Assembly: GCA_941918925.1 (NCBI GenBank)
Contig: OW799234.1
Span: 63,158,968 to 63,222,967 of the forward strand
Source of the DNA: Phyto melanocephala
Taxonomy: Eukaryota; Arthropoda; Insecta; Diptera; Rhinophoridae
DNA length: 64,000 nucleotides
Direction of reading: 5' to 3'
The notes under the pieces: model-generated
What the model was told of the DNA's origin: nothing
Seen by the model: the letters and a program-made list of their open reading frames with translations, nothing else
Database searches by the model: none
Shown: positions 21,830-34,110 of the stretch, in pieces
How the letters are laid out: the number at the start of each line of letters is the position of its first letter
Numbering within the stretch: position 1 is the first letter of the stretch
Position numbers and translations under genes: made by a program

Positions 21830-22542
21830 TTTCTATTTAGCCTTGGAAAATTTTGTTTATTTAATTGTCAGGGAAAAATTGTAAATCAAGAATTTTTTTT
21901 CAATATTAATTAAAGGAGTTTTTTTGAAAGTGTTTTTATTGTGGCCAATTAATGTGTTATGTGTATTCAGTGGCTGCGTTATAGATTAATATTCAAGTTA
22001 AATTGGTACAACCACCATCTTATTGAAGAAAAACCAGATCCTTGTTTGCCTGAAGTGTTATTCGTCATAAATACAAAGTTTTCCTTTTAGCACGAAGATA
22101 TTATATTACGTGGTCAATTTAATCGGATCGTGACTTCCTGAATATAATTTCATAATACTAAGGTGGCCATAAAATCAAAATTTAGTCAAGATTAAAATTT
22201 TAAATTCAATATTGTTTTGTTATCCTGTTTCAACTTACTAGAGATTATTATTCAATTTTTTTTTTGTTATTTAAATTGTAAAGTCTTACACATACATATG
22301 TATATTCATACGTATGTACATTCTAAATTCAAAAATTTTTTTAACGATTTAATTTTCGATTCAATTATTTATTTATTGTATTTATTTTTCTTTTAAATTC
22401 ATAATTTGTTTTTTGGGTTAATTTTAATTTGGTCACCTTAATTAGTATTTATTAAAATTGCTATTTAAATTAAATACCCTACACATAAATATGTATATAG
22501 TACTCAAGACCATAATTACACCAGAAAAACTTTTATACTACA
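21830..22542. other. Unique A+T-rich DNA, no gene seen
   Basis: Nothing was recognised apart from ATGT/ACAT-rich words near 22290-22320. Confidence 0.5.
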
Positions 22543-24565
22543 CAGTACAACATTTTTCAGTTAATTGATTGCCAACTCAATTCTGTGAACTGTATGTGAA
22601 ATTAGACCCAAAAAGAAGAATTTCTGCATCATTCGTTTTGTCTTCTTACCTGCGATTTGAAGTTAGTATCGATTTGAAGTTAGTACTATCGTATAGGGGA
22701 ATTTATCAAGTTTTAGGCCCTGTTGTTTGACATAGCTCGACAACCACTAGCCCAATTTAGTTGAAATAAATTTTAAAAAATTAAAAATTACAATTCCCTT
22801 AATCTGTTCATATATTGTTTTCCTATGCAAGTAACACTTTCGAAGTTAAAAATGAATGTATGAAGGGAAAAAATTATTTTTTGCCTAAAAATTTAAATTT
22901 TTTTTTTTTTTAAATACATAAAAAATCCAAAATGGAAAAAAGTTTCAAGTCTAGTTATTTTTTCGCAAAGTCACATAACCTATGAGCAAAATGAGACAAA
23001 TATCATAAAAATCGATGCACGCGTTTCGCTTTTATTCGCAATTGAGTAAATGTATGAATTTCAAAAATTTGCTCGAGATATGCACAACATTATTTGGAGA
23101 AAACATTGACACCTCTTTCATGATTCTGAGAATTAAAAAAAAAGGAATAAACAAAAGGTTATTTGATTTTTATGATTGCGGTAATAAATGTACGTGGACA
23201 ATTAAACGGAAAGTGGACCTTTTTATTATTTTGGTTTTTCCGGTGGCTACCTATATGATTTTTTTACAGAAATTGCACCCACATTTAAGGGTGATCATTA
23301 TTTTGAAAGTTTTGCACAGTTTGAAACGTACAAGTGCTGAATCAGGTATATAGCCAGCCGCCCTTAAAATATGCGCCCATTTATAAGTACCTGGCAGTAA
23401 AATATTCAAAAATACGTAGTATTTATAGGTGTGCATTGATCGATTTTTGGCATTCAGCCAGTGCCGACGAACGCGAACAGTAAAAGTGATTTTTCTCCAG
23501 TTTTTTAAAAGTGAATAACAACAAAACATAAAATATATCAATATGGAAAACAACAAGTGCCCATATTTGGATGAATATTGTTACGTTTGTGGTCATATCG
23601 TCCGAAAAATACAGAAAAAAGATCGAAAAAATTTGTTTACTGAGCAAATTCAAAACCGCGTATTGTAATTATTTCGATGAAGCAGATTTAAGTGGTGCAA
23701 AGAAAGCACCGAAGATGAAGACATTGAAATTGGTGGACACAGTGAAAGAAACACGCCCTTGAATAGTATGTGTATCTCGGATGACGATACAGACTCAGAC
23801 CATGAATATGAACAACCTACGAAGACAACAAGATCATCAGAACCACAAGCGTCAACTTCTACAAGGATGGATATTGCCAATAATTGAAAAAATTTTCTAA
23901 ATTTTGTTTTTATGCATATTATAATTGCGTATTAATTGCATATTATTTTATTTTCATTAAGTTTTTATAAATAAAGTTTTTTTTTCATGATAATTTTTTA
24001 ATTTATATTTTTATTTTTATTTTAAGGGTGGTGGCTATAACTGATTTTTGAAATTCATACATTTACTCAATTGCGAATAAAAGCGAAACGCGTGCATCGA
24101 TTTTTATGATATTTGTCTCATTTTGCTCATAGGTTATGTGACTTTGCGAAAAAATAACTAGACTTGAAACTTTTTTCCATTTTGGATTTTTTATGTATTT
24201 AAAAAAAAAAAAAATTTAAATTTTTAGGCAAAAAATAATTTTTTCCCTTCATACATTCATTTTTAACTTCGAAAGTGTTACTTGTATAGGAAAACAATAT
24301 ATGAACAGATTAAGGGAATTGTAATTCTTAATTTTTTAAAATTTATTTCAACTAAATTGGGCTAGTGGTTGTCGAGCTATGTCAAACAACAGGGCCTAAA
24401 ACGTGATAAAATCCCCTATACGATAGTACTAACTTCAAATCGATACTAACTTCAAATCGCAGGTAAGAAGACAAAACGAATGATGCAGAAATTCTTCTTT
24501 TTGGGTCTAATTTCACATACAGTTAACAGAATTGAGTTGGCAAATCATGTGTTGTACTGTGCTAT
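22543..24565. mobile_element. Element with ~520 bp terminal inverted repeats, superfamily unknown
   Basis: The segment 22543-23067 is repeated inverted at 24036-24565 with very few differences. Both arms run from CACAGTACAACA through GCCAACTCAATTCTGT, AAGAAGAATTTCTGCATCA, CGATTTGAAGTTAGTA, CAACCACTAGCCCAATTTAG and AAATCGATGCACGCGTTTCG to AGTAAATGTATGAATTTC. One small difference is an insertion near the outer tip of the left arm. About 970 bp lie between the arms, including the coding remnant at 23543-23887. Such long arms occur in Foldback-like elements and in some cut-and-paste superfamilies. No clean target duplication was visible. Confidence 0.85.
23543..23887 (+). pseudogene. Remnant of a CxxC-containing protein inside the long-TIR element
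   Basis: The ATG at 23543 opens a 41-codon frame starting MENNKCPYLDEYCYVCGH, with three cysteines including a CxxC pair followed by a basic stretch (VRKIQKKDRKN). It stops at 23666-23668. In another frame, 23681-23887 encodes an acidic, Ser/Thr-rich stretch (CKESTEDEDIEIGG...DDDTDSDHEYEQ) and ends with STRMDIANN and a stop. The two pieces look like the N-terminal zinc-binding part and a linker or tail of one protein whose middle has been deleted. I do not recognise the family with certainty. The position inside the inverted arms suggests the element's own gene. Confidence 0.5.
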
Positions 24566-24779
24566 TAAACCTCGGTCATATACTTATATCTACACATAAC
24601 TTATCCATATTAAAATGCACACATATTAACACATTCACAGTGGCATGTGAAACCGCCTTGTTGTTTTTAGCGAGAGAAGTCGTCTGCATTATTCCAACTT
24701 TCATCGTTCCTGGTTCAATTTTGCGCCGTCCCACAAATTGGATCAAAAGGTGCATTGACAGGTCCTAAACTGCCTCTAG

Positions 24780-24890
24780 CTACTTTTCATACTAAATTCG
24801 GTAAATTTTTTTGTTTCCGTACCTGTTCGGTGAGCCAATTATGACGACCATAAAATAGACGTAGTTTACAAAACACGCATCTCGCACAGA
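24780..24890 (-). pseudogene. Possible mariner DNA-binding-domain trace
   Basis: On the minus strand one frame reads KLRLFYGRHNWLTEQVRK, resembling the family block LRPIYGRHNRPTEQAIRK at the end of the first helix-turn-helix of rosa/visitor-type mariner transposases. Flanking sequence could not be aligned and no ends were found. Confidence 0.4.
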
Positions 24891-25262
24891 ACAAACTTTG
24901 ATACTTAAGTTCAGTGATTTGCAAGCATTGTTCTTTTGTTTGCTTATTTAAGGTGAAGTGTCACGAAATTGTTTTTACACTTAAAAACCAAATAGCAAAA
25001 AAATTTCCCATTAAAAGGTAGCGGTAAAACGAAATATCAAAATAACTTCACTAATCAATGAAACACATTTTATGTGATTCAGTACAAATTTAATAAATCC
25101 TGCAATCTTATACCTACCGAAACTACTGTTACTTCAAAATAGATTATAAAACTGCAAATCATTGCTTGTCTTAGAAGAAAAACTAATAAGAAAAGGCAAC
25201 AATATAAAATAAGCAAACAAAGTGATTTTCAAAGTTTAAATACAAGTATAAATTTGTTCGAT

Positions 25263-25280
25263 CGTACGTTTAAACGTACG
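25263..25280. repeat. Perfect 18 bp palindrome
   Basis: CGTACGTTTAAACGTACG, followed by further TACGT words up to about 25305 (ATGTACGTTCATG, TGTACGTTGG). Confidence 0.95.
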
Positions 25281-25368
25281 TAATATGTACGTTCATGTGT
25301 ACGTTGGTAAAGCGTTAAAACGACATTATTTAAAGCCAAGTTGGGTAATATTACGGCGCCGGCGCATT

Positions 25369-25970
25369 ACCTACCGTTGCCACATGCAAGTGCAAGTGAA
25401 AAAAAACCAATACACTAACACTTTTTTACTAACACAACTACACTTTGGCAACCTGCGACTCAGCTTGCGAAGAAATTTTTAAGCAAGTAAAATTTTTACA
25501 GTTACGGCAAGTAAAGTAACAAACCGAAAAACAGTGTTGTCTAATACTGAGTTTTTTGTTAACTCAATAATATATCATACAATTGTGGTAAATAATTCAT
25601 CTAATTTTTTTAATAAATATGCATATATGTATATGAAGAATATTAAGAAAAAATATTAATATTCATTTAAAATGTAAGTTTTAATATAAATATCAAAATT
25701 TAATAAAAAAAAATTATATTTAAAAGTTACATGTCTAAAGGTAACGTTCAATAGTGGCTATTGACAACACTTAATTACCAATTGAAGCAGCGCCATTTGT
25801 TTTAGATTTGTTTGAAGTTTATTTGTTGACGACATTTTAAAAATGAACTTGCACTGTGCTGTGTAGCCACTCAAAAAATTTTTGTGTTTATTTTGGCATT
25901 TCTCCTGATTTTCGTTAGTAATACGTATACACTACTTGCAAGTAAATACTTGCCTGTGGCAACGTAGGGT
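25369..25970. mobile_element. Possible MITE with CCTACCGTTGCCACA ends
   Basis: The left end ACCTACCGTTGCCACATGCA is matched in inverted orientation at the right end (TGCCTGTGGCAACGTAGGGT). CTTGCAAGT words lie just inside both ends. The GTTGCCA core recalls hAT termini. It is about 600 bp, with a duplication-like TGGCAACCTGCG inside. No coding sequence, and no clear target duplication. Confidence 0.45.
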
Positions 25971-28779
25971 TATAATCCTATCACTTGCACACACATACAC
26001 ACACACATCATAATACTAACGAATGATTTTTCTAAAGCAGCTGTTCTTTATAATTCATTCTTTATTTTGTTTAATATTTCCACACCAACCCTGCAGCAAA
26101 CGTCTCTTTTTTTTTTGGTTTCAAAGCCAATCTCAGCATTTGCTTTATAGACGAAATAATGGAAGCTGGTTGGTCCTGATGCTGTTATTGTTATTGTAAA
26201 AGTTTGTTGTTGTCAATGATGCTGTTGTTCACGTTTTATCTTTGCGTTCTTTTATGGTTAGTAGATGTTTCTAACTACGGTGGTCGAGATCTTTGCCTTG
26301 GTCACAGTTGCACACAGACAGACAGTTCGTCTCGTCACCGTTCTAGCGGGCATGGAGTCCCTCCGTATTTTTTTTTGTTTCTCTCATGTTCGTAATGTTT
26401 TTTTTATATAAAACAGCATCTGCTTTTTATAAATCTTGTTTCAAGTGACTTTGGCTGGAACTTTTTGTTTGTTTTTTTCTTCTTCATAGTTTCTCTTCAA
26501 CTTGTAATAAAATTATTACTTGTTATTGTGGCTGACTGGTTAGTTGTGGTTGTTAGTTATAATGTTTGTTGCTTTTGTTGTTGTTCTTTTCAATGGCTAA
26601 AAGTTGATGATGGATCAACGATTTTGTATCAAAACGTGTTTGGTTTTTGCGCTTTTTTTATTTATTTATTTTTTTTTTTGTTGCAAACATTTCACACTAA
26701 ATCCGTGAGGAGTTGTTCGATTGGTTTGGTAGTGTTCTCTGTTTTTTTTTTTGGTTTTTTTTACTCGTTGTAGTAGTCGTAGCAGTTTAAGAACGCAAGG
26801 TGTTTCTTCTGATGTTCTGTCAAATGTTCTAAACATCGTATTAATGCTAGAGCACTATGGACACTGTGGCAAGTGGCAACTCTGAAATTTGGTAGCTCTT
26901 ACATATGTTTATTTCGGTTTTTAAAAATTGAGCGCTATCTGAAAGAGCAACGCATTAAAATGTTGGATAAAATTACTACCAAAATTTTGAAAGTTATGCT
27001 GAGACCGTTTGCAAAGTTTGAATTAATTTCAGTCGAGAAAGTGCACGTAATGTTTCAACCTTTCGCGTAGAAATTGGGTCGGATTTGAACAGTAAGGCTT
27101 CTATGCATCATCGTACCGCTCAGCATATGCAGTTTGATATTTGAAATAAATGAGAAGAGGAGTGAAAATTGTTTTAAGTCAAGAAAAAAATAGTCAGCTG
27201 TTCATATAGAAGTACCTGATGAATAAATTTGCCTTGGTTCATCTTTAAAACCAAGCATATGAATTATTTATACAAAATTATCAAAATTTCACTTTTAAAA
27301 TTTTTATCAGCATGACCCATAGTGTGTGTGTGTGTGTGTGTGGCAATAGTTCTTGCTAATGCAAAAGGTGCGTTTGAGAATACGTTTAGAGTTTATTATT
27401 ATTCAATCTCGGTATTATTAAAAGACCTCATTTGATATTATGGCTCCAACTCTGAGTATGGTTGCTATTGTTGTTGTCGTTTGTTATTATTTATTCTCTA
27501 CAGTGAAAATGTTGTTGCGTTTTTTTTTTTTTGTTCACTATTCTAAGCAGCATTTTTACATTGATATTTTAGATTTTTTCAGACTCAACATATTAAGTCA
27601 AGTTTATGCGAATATGTGAGACTTTTTTTGTGTGTAAATGATTTAAGCTTAATACGCCTGTGTATGTGGTGTAGAATAATGAATGATATACTATAGAATA
27701 TAAATGCATTAGACAGTGTGGTCAATCTACTATAGATTCTGCAACAAATCAAGTCATTGGTCATACTTGTTTTGTTGTTGTTGTTTGCTTTTCTTCATCT
27801 ACTACTATTACGACTAGTAATAAAATATAGAATATTAAGAAATAATGAGAAAGAATAGAGGAGCAGCATCATGTAAAAAAAAATATTCTTTGTTTATTAA
27901 AAAAATATTCCCATGGTTTAGAATTGAGCAAGAATTGAACTAGAAAATTGTTAACAAAACAACAATAAAAAGCCACATGTTGAAAATTATACAACAACCG
28001 CATCACAGCAATATCGACAGCAAACAAACAAAAAAAAAAACATAAATACAAATCAAAACAAACCAGGTGTATTTTTCTAATGTAATTATCTTAACAAAAA
28101 GGTATTTATTAGTTTTACGTGAAAGTATTATTGGGTTGGGGTAAATTAAACAAACTAAATCATAAATGTTCAAAATCTAAATAAAATTTTTTTTAAAAAT
28201 TTTTTATGTAGAAAAAATAAAGTAAATTTCCTAGATTGAGTTAGGTTTTGTTTTTTGTGGATTCTTTAACGTAAAACACACTAAAAAGAATATGTAATAG
28301 CAACACAAAACAGATGTATGAAGTAGCAGCAATATTTAATGAAAAAGGCAAATTTATTGATGTATATAATGCTAAAAGCAATTCATTAAGCTAAGTAATC
28401 TATATTAGAAAAAAATACAAATTTTAACCACTAGGGGCGCTAAGGCAATTTGTTTTAATACCTGCACATTTTATAGCGGTCATTCTTTATGGTTTGGCTT
28501 ATACGAGTGTATTTGCAAGTATTTCGTATTGGATTAGTTACATCATAGCATAGATAGTGCTTTCCCACTTAAAGTTTTAATACAAAATTAGGTTTTACCG
28601 TTGAAGCCATTTTAAAACAAGTAAAATAATTTAAATTTAACCCTTGAACCCAACCCATATTTTACATTTACTTTTCCTACCCTGGGTGCTCCAACACTTT
28701 GTTTTTTAATGTGCAATACTTAATTTAAAAGAAAAAGTTATAAAGTTAAGTTTTTTGACACTCATGTATTTAATGCTTA
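25971..28779. other. Unique DNA, no confirmed gene
   Basis: From 26150 to 26800 the sequence is rich in TTGTTG/GTTGTT words, common in fly untranslated and regulatory DNA. An ATG at about 26216 opens a short frame starting with a hydrophobic stretch (MMLLFTFYLCVLLWLVDV), but without family resemblance. No repeat ends were identified. A GT run is listed separately. Confidence 0.45.
27322..27342. repeat. (GT)n microsatellite
   Basis: About ten uninterrupted GT units. Confidence 0.95.
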
Positions 28780-29092
28780 AGGCCATGACTGACTATCATA
28801 CAAAGTCGTGCGATTATGTCAAATAAAAATCTGATAGTTTTCTGTCCTACATAAAAAAATCCCAACAAAATGTGTGATTGGATGCCACACTGTCATACTT
28901 GCTTACAAAAAGCAACTCTGATCGCACAGAAACTATTATTTTATGAAAATTTCCAAAAGATTATCAAATCGGACACACTTGTCAAAAAATCTGTCACACA
29001 TGTGCACTTTTTGTCCACACTATCACACTTTCTGAACACACATACAATTTTTGACATATCGAACGACTAAATCTGATAGTCAGTCATGGCCT
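28780..29092. mobile_element. MITE, probably PIF/Harbinger type
   Basis: Perfect terminal inverted repeats AGGCCATGACTGACTATCA and TGATAGTCAGTCATGGCCT, flanked on both sides by TTA. A 3 bp TTA target duplication is characteristic of PIF/Harbinger elements. The 313 bp interior has several TGTCACAC / GTGTGA words in both orientations and no coding sequence. Confidence 0.75.
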
Positions 29093-30409
29093 TTAGTAAG
29101 GAAAGGGAAAAAGTAGTAATATATGCTTTAAACACAGTTGAAACACATTTTAATTTGTTCATACGAACATGTAGGCATTTTAACACTTGTTGCAAAAAGT
29201 CGAACCGTTTCTGTCTTTTGTGGCAGAACAGAAACTACACCATCCTTGTTTTATGGCCCTTGGTACTGGTCTTTTGAGCTCAGTTGCCGTAATCAGTATG
29301 CCATTTATCATTCCGCGAATATTTGTAGTAAAAGTGGGAAATTTTTACACTTTTCTATTTGAGGTGTTATAAGGTGAATCGATAAAGTCAAAAACGTACG
29401 TCTATTAGGTTCATTTCTTCCTTATTTATTGCTCCACTTAAGTTCAGTGATATCATAGAGTTGATACTAATTGTATTTAGGATAACGACGAGTTTTACCT
29501 GATACTGAATAAGTTTGATATATTTGATTTGAAGTGTCTACCCGTCCTTTCGTTTTGTTATAAAAATTAACTCTTTCTGGCAAAGGGAGAGTAAATATCC
29601 CTCTCCTTAATAGCTCAAAGATTGATACAATACGTCATCCACAATCGAAGTCAAATTTCAACCACCAAAAAAGATTTGTATAAAAAAAGCAAATTTAACT
29701 TGTTCACTTCAAATATAAAAAGGACAAGTCACAAATTTACTTTCCTTTTCAATTTATTAAAATAAATAATTTTATTTTGCTAAATATTTAACAAAAGAAA
29801 TTTTAACTAGGATTCTATTCTTTATGGGTGCACTTTAAATTACACAAGCATGTATGTATCAGAGCCGAAGCATGCTAACTTCGCAAAGGCGACAATAATC
29901 CCTTTAACTTAAACTTCAAGAACATGTCTAGCGTAAAAAATATGTGATGAAAACAGCGTCCCTTAGGTGTCAAATAATCTTTTCACTGTATTTAGTCCTG
30001 AATCAGGAACCGATCACTGTACAAACATGAACAGACAGTTTTATCTTTATCAGCATTAATGTGCATTGATGACAATAACTGTACGAACTTTTGTAGCCAC
30101 CTTTTGGTGGAAGGTAGCCTAGTAATATTATAGATCCACTATAGGCAAATTTGCAAAGTTTTTCTTAAATATATATATGTATTTCATGCATGAAAGTATT
30201 TCATTTCAATCTGCCTGAGATTGACAACTAACGTTATATTTCTTTCTAGTATAGTAGTAGCTGAAGGTGTTCATGTAAACCAATTGTCACAAGTAGGGTT
30301 TCTGTTAGTTTCGCGATTGGACGACGTCAGAAACTAAATATAATAATCTGCAACTGGTTGGGTTCTGTTCTGGCAATTACTCATCTACAACATATCATCA
30401 AAAAGCTTT
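29093..30409. other. Unique DNA, no gene seen
   Basis: Three overlapping short frames near 29090-29370 show no homology. Nothing else was recognised. Confidence 0.5.
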
Positions 30410-30607
30410 ATTATTGGAGCCAATCAATCTACCCTCCGACGTTTTGTATGCGTATTTTTTTTATCATATCTCAAACAATTTGTTAGGAACTCAAAGCGAG
30501 ATCCGGAAATCGTAGCTCTTAAATATGTCACTGCAAGCAACTCTTTTACCGTGTCACCTTAAGGCTTTCAGACAAATAATATAAACCTATCAATACTCAT
30601 ATTTCAT

Positions 30608-31357
30608 TTGCACACTTCATCCAATAGTCTGATTGATCTAATATTTGTCAACCACAAATCTAGGGTACTCTTATATAATCAACTTGCAGCATCCGCTTTC
30701 TCATTGCTATTTTTAACATATGACCTGTCTCTAAATAAGAATGACGCATTTATTTCATATCGTGACTTCCATAGTATCGATTACGTTGCGCTAGATAACT
30801 ACATCGACAGCATTCCTTGGGATCAAATTTACACTTACGGAAATGTTAATGATCAATTATTTTTTATTCAAGAAAATGTTAAACACTTGTTTGATTTATC
30901 TGTCCCAATAAAGACTAAGAGAGTGAGAGCTAAACAAAACCCTTGGTTTAGTCATGAGATTAAACTTTTAATAGAGAAACGTGACGCTGCTTATAGGCGC
31001 TGGAAAAGGTTTAAAACGAGTGATCTCGAAGCAGGTTTTAAATCTGCTCGAAAGGATGTCACGAAACACATTAAACTAGCAAAATCATTTTTTTTTCAAA
31101 GAAAGTTCTCAATGGCTATTGGTAGCAAATCCAAATGGAAGGAAATACGTAAAATTGGTATAGGACAGAAAAGTCCTTCATTATGTCTAGAAGATGTTGA
31201 CGTTAACATTTTGAACAACAAGTTTGTTAACTGTAGTGTGCCATCACCTACATCTACCATTTATGATGACCTTTGTCATGTTTCAATAAAAAATCCCTTT
31301 AGTTTTCGTTGTGTGGATCAGAGCGAAGTTCTTGAATCTTTTTCAGCAATAAAGTGA
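30608..31357 (+). pseudogene. LINE endonuclease end and RT linker
   Basis: An open stretch of about 250 codons without a true start, since it is the interior of a longer gene. SNSLIDLIFVNHKSRVLLY is the end of an apurinic-type endonuclease. The last catalytic block, normally SDH followed by DL, is damaged here (SAFSLLFLTYDL), and the histidine is lost. The linker typical of these LINEs follows: RVRAKQNPWFSHEIKLLIEK, then RDAAYRRWKRFK. The frame ends at the TGA 31355-31357, immediately before NAVGMDDM, the start of the RT domain. The next frame continues in the same register, so the two are one gene with a single nonsense codon. Confidence 0.85.
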
Positions 31358-31369
31358 AATGCAGTTGGT

Positions 31370-32803
31370 ATGGATGATATGAATCCAATTTTCCTTAAGA
31401 CCATAACTCCCAAGTTGTTACCACACTTCACACATCTATTTAATTCTATTTTGACGACATCATGTTTTCCAGAAGAGTGGAAACTTTCAAAAATAATACC
31501 CATTCCTAAGGCTAACAACGATTTTCGACCTATATCCATTCTTTCCTTTTTATCCAAAGTGGTTGAAAATCTTATGGGAAAACAGATGAGAAATTTTCTG
31601 ATTTCTGGGAATTACTTATCTGATAGACAATCAGGTTTTATGAAAGACAGAAGTTGTATTACGGCGCTAGTTTATATAGTAGAGGACCTTAGATCTAAGT
31701 TAGATATGAACATGACAGTTTTTTTAATTCTTCTGGACCACAGTAAGGCATTTGATACTGTTGACCACACGGTTTTGATAAGAAAGCTTAAAAAATTATT
31801 TCATTTTTCTAGCTCGGCTTGTAGTCTTATATCTTCCTACCTTAGCAATAGATCGCAAATAGTTCAATATAATGGGAATAGATCAGACCCACTTAATGTC
31901 AGCAGAGGAGTACCTCAGGGCTCTATACTTGGACCTCTTCTCTTCTGTCTGTATATAAATGATCTACCTGATTTTTTAATTAATAGAAAAATACATATGT
32001 ATGCAGATGATGTTCAGCTTTACCATAGTACTAATGCCACAAATATTCAATATTGTGTAAGGGAAATCAATAATGATTTAAATGAGATAAATAACTGGGC
32101 TAGTGCCAATGGACTATGTATCAATCCCCTGAAATCGAAATGCGTTTTGCTTTCTAAGTCAAACAAAATGTTTGATAACGTGAATATGAAAACTAATGAT
32201 AAGGATATTAGCCTTGTTAGTTCTGCATCTAACCTAGGTGTTACGTTCAATGATAAGCTGACTTGGTCAAATCATATTATCGTTGTCGTGGGTAGAGTAT
32301 ATGGTATGCTTCGTAACCTATGGGCTGTTAAAGATTCAACTCCATTTTCTGTACGCATGCTATTAGCAAAAACATACCTTATCCCATCACTTCTATATGG
32401 TTGTGAGCTTTTTGCGAACTGTGGCTATAATGACTTTAGTAAACTGAATGTTGCATATAACAATATCGCAAGATATATATTTCAAAGGGGGCGCCGTGAT
32501 CATATATCTCTATGCTCCTATCAGATATTTCATATGGAATTTAGGAATTTTTTAAAATTTAAATGCCTTACCTTTTTGCATAGAATCGTTATATCTAAAC
32601 AACCTTCGTATTTATATAACAGGATTCAGTTTGCCAGATCTAACCGTGGAAGAAAGATTATTCAGCAAAGATATCGGAGCCTTCTGTCACAACGTCAATT
32701 CTTAATATACAGCACAAGTCTTTGGAATGCTTTACCGAATCATATTCAAAACTTAGGCAACGCAAACACATTTAAAAGGGAGTTAATTAAAATGTTTACG
32801 TAA
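31370..32803 (+). pseudogene. LINE reverse transcriptase domain (nearly intact)
   Basis: Open for 477 codons in the same frame as the preceding stretch. RNA-dependent DNA polymerase motifs appear in order: EEWKLSKIIPIPK (about residue 36), FRPISILSFLSKVVE (52), SGFMKDRSC, LLDHSKAFDTVDH (122), RGVPQGSILGPLLF (179), and the active site YADD at 32000-32011 (residue 211). LGVTFNDKLTW and a C-terminal region with SLWNALPNHIQN follow. The enzyme would copy element RNA at a nicked chromosomal site. All key aspartates are visible. The gene is disabled upstream by one in-frame TGA at 31355-31357 and by the damaged endonuclease. The good preservation suggests a fairly recent insertion. Confidence 0.9.
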
Positions 32804-33249
32804 TAAATATATAAATGAAGTCTTATTTATTCACAAATGCATTGTTATTATAATTATAATGATAGATTATTATGTATCTTTCGCTTGTTTTTTTAACTAA
32901 AATTGTTTTTTAATGTTTATAACAACTCAATTTAAATATAATTATTAATTTGTTTTCATACTAGCACTCTCATTTATAAGATTATTATCTTGTTGTGTTA
33001 GATTTCAATTTAAGTAAATAAATAAATAAATAAATATTTCAGTAATTGCTTTAATCAGATTTGTTGGTTTGCCAGTCGTCTTTGGTTCTTTGACGTTGTA
33101 TATTGATCTCACCACTGGTGTAAAGCGAAATACGTCCCACAGTTTCATCATCAAAAAATAAAGACCAAGTATCTAGTATTGTAAAAACTTTTGTAGCAGG
33201 TCATTTATTACCGGGTTGGTGTAGATCACGTTTAATTCACTTTGCGGCA

Positions 33250-34110
33250 CTTAATTAGAAGCATTCTGTTTCGCTAGGAATGGCCTGTTCACCACTATAG
33301 AGTATTAGAAAAGATTTATCGTGTTACTCATATAAGGTGCAATTGGTGCAAGAATAAAAATCTCGCAGATTGTCGGTGATGTCTGAATTTTGTAATTATC
33401 AGTTGAGCAGAAATAAAATCAACTTTATTGAAAATCTGATTATGAGTGATGAAGCCATTTATAATTGAATAGATTTGTTAATAGGCATTATTGCAATTTC
33501 TGGGGTTCTGAAAATCTAGGAGCCATTCATCAACGCCAATAGCTTCCTATTTGGTATGGCATGGCCCTTCTACTTCGAAAAGGAAGATGAAAGTAATGTA
33601 ATCATAAATGGAGAGCGATATTGGTTAATAATAGAAATGATTTTGCATCTTTCTGTTGAAAAATGAATTCATATGTGGTTTCGGCAGGATAAAGTCACCG
33701 TCTACGCTGCACGAGGTAAAATGCCACTTTTAAATAAAATTTTTTTAATGCGAATTTTTTTCGAAAATTTAAAAAGTGATTGGCTAGCGCATTCGATAGA
33801 TTTTTCAGCACGCAACTATTTTCAAAAATCAAGTACATGTGAACATGACCGAGACACTCCTTTAACTCAAGGCCAACATTCCTTAAGAAATTCGAGCGTT
33901 AGAGTAATCATTGCGAAGTTGAAAGCGGAGTTCATTTAAGTGAAATTATGTTGCGCACTGTACATTTTAAAATCTGGAAAAGTCACATTGAACTTATGGC
34001 CTGAAAATTAAATTAAAATTAAATATAATATCAAAAGAAAGTTCGAATGTAATATTAAAAAAGAAAAAGTTATTTAATTTTAAAATCCCGTGCAGACTTT
34101 TGTCCCACTC
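33250..34110 (+). pseudogene. Mariner transposase pseudogene (rosa/visitor type)
   Basis: Decayed but collinear with the family. YKVQLVQE near 33335 is followed by LIMSDEAIYN (33436; cf. FSDEAHF, first catalytic D kept). A RAIHQRQL-like stretch lies near 33520, with NVIINGERYW near 33598. Then comes MWFRQDKVTVYAARGKM at 33673 (cf. MWFQQDGATCHTAR, second D kept) and a weak LAHSIDFSARNYF (33780) for the third block, where the aspartate spacing is disturbed. Frameshifts and stops are numerous. The right end probably lies near 34110 (CCCACTCTGTA-like). The element lies directly after the LINE tail. Confidence 0.75.

Larger units (their letters stand above)
24566..25368. other. Unique DNA with a mariner trace and a palindrome
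   Basis: This contains the possible mariner fragment at 24780-24890 and the palindrome at 25263-25280, listed separately. Otherwise nothing was recognised. Confidence 0.5.
30410..33040 (+). mobile_element. 5'-truncated non-LTR retrotransposon (LINE)
   Basis: The segment begins within the endonuclease region, carries an almost complete reverse transcriptase (next entries) and ends in a (TAAA)n tail at about 33015-33035. No LTRs are present. The 5' edge is eroded; EN-like pieces can be followed back to about 30410 in changing frames. A CR1/Jockey-like group is suggested by the RT motifs and the C-terminal SLWNALP..F.R.L motif, but the clade is not settled. The tail is followed directly by the mariner pseudogene. 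Confidence 0.85.

Noticed and set aside
26216..26395. Short frame starting MMLLFTFYLCVLLWLVDV
   Set aside because: It lies in a TTG/GTT-rich stretch that produces Leu/Val/Phe runs by composition. It has no donor site in a useful place and no homology.
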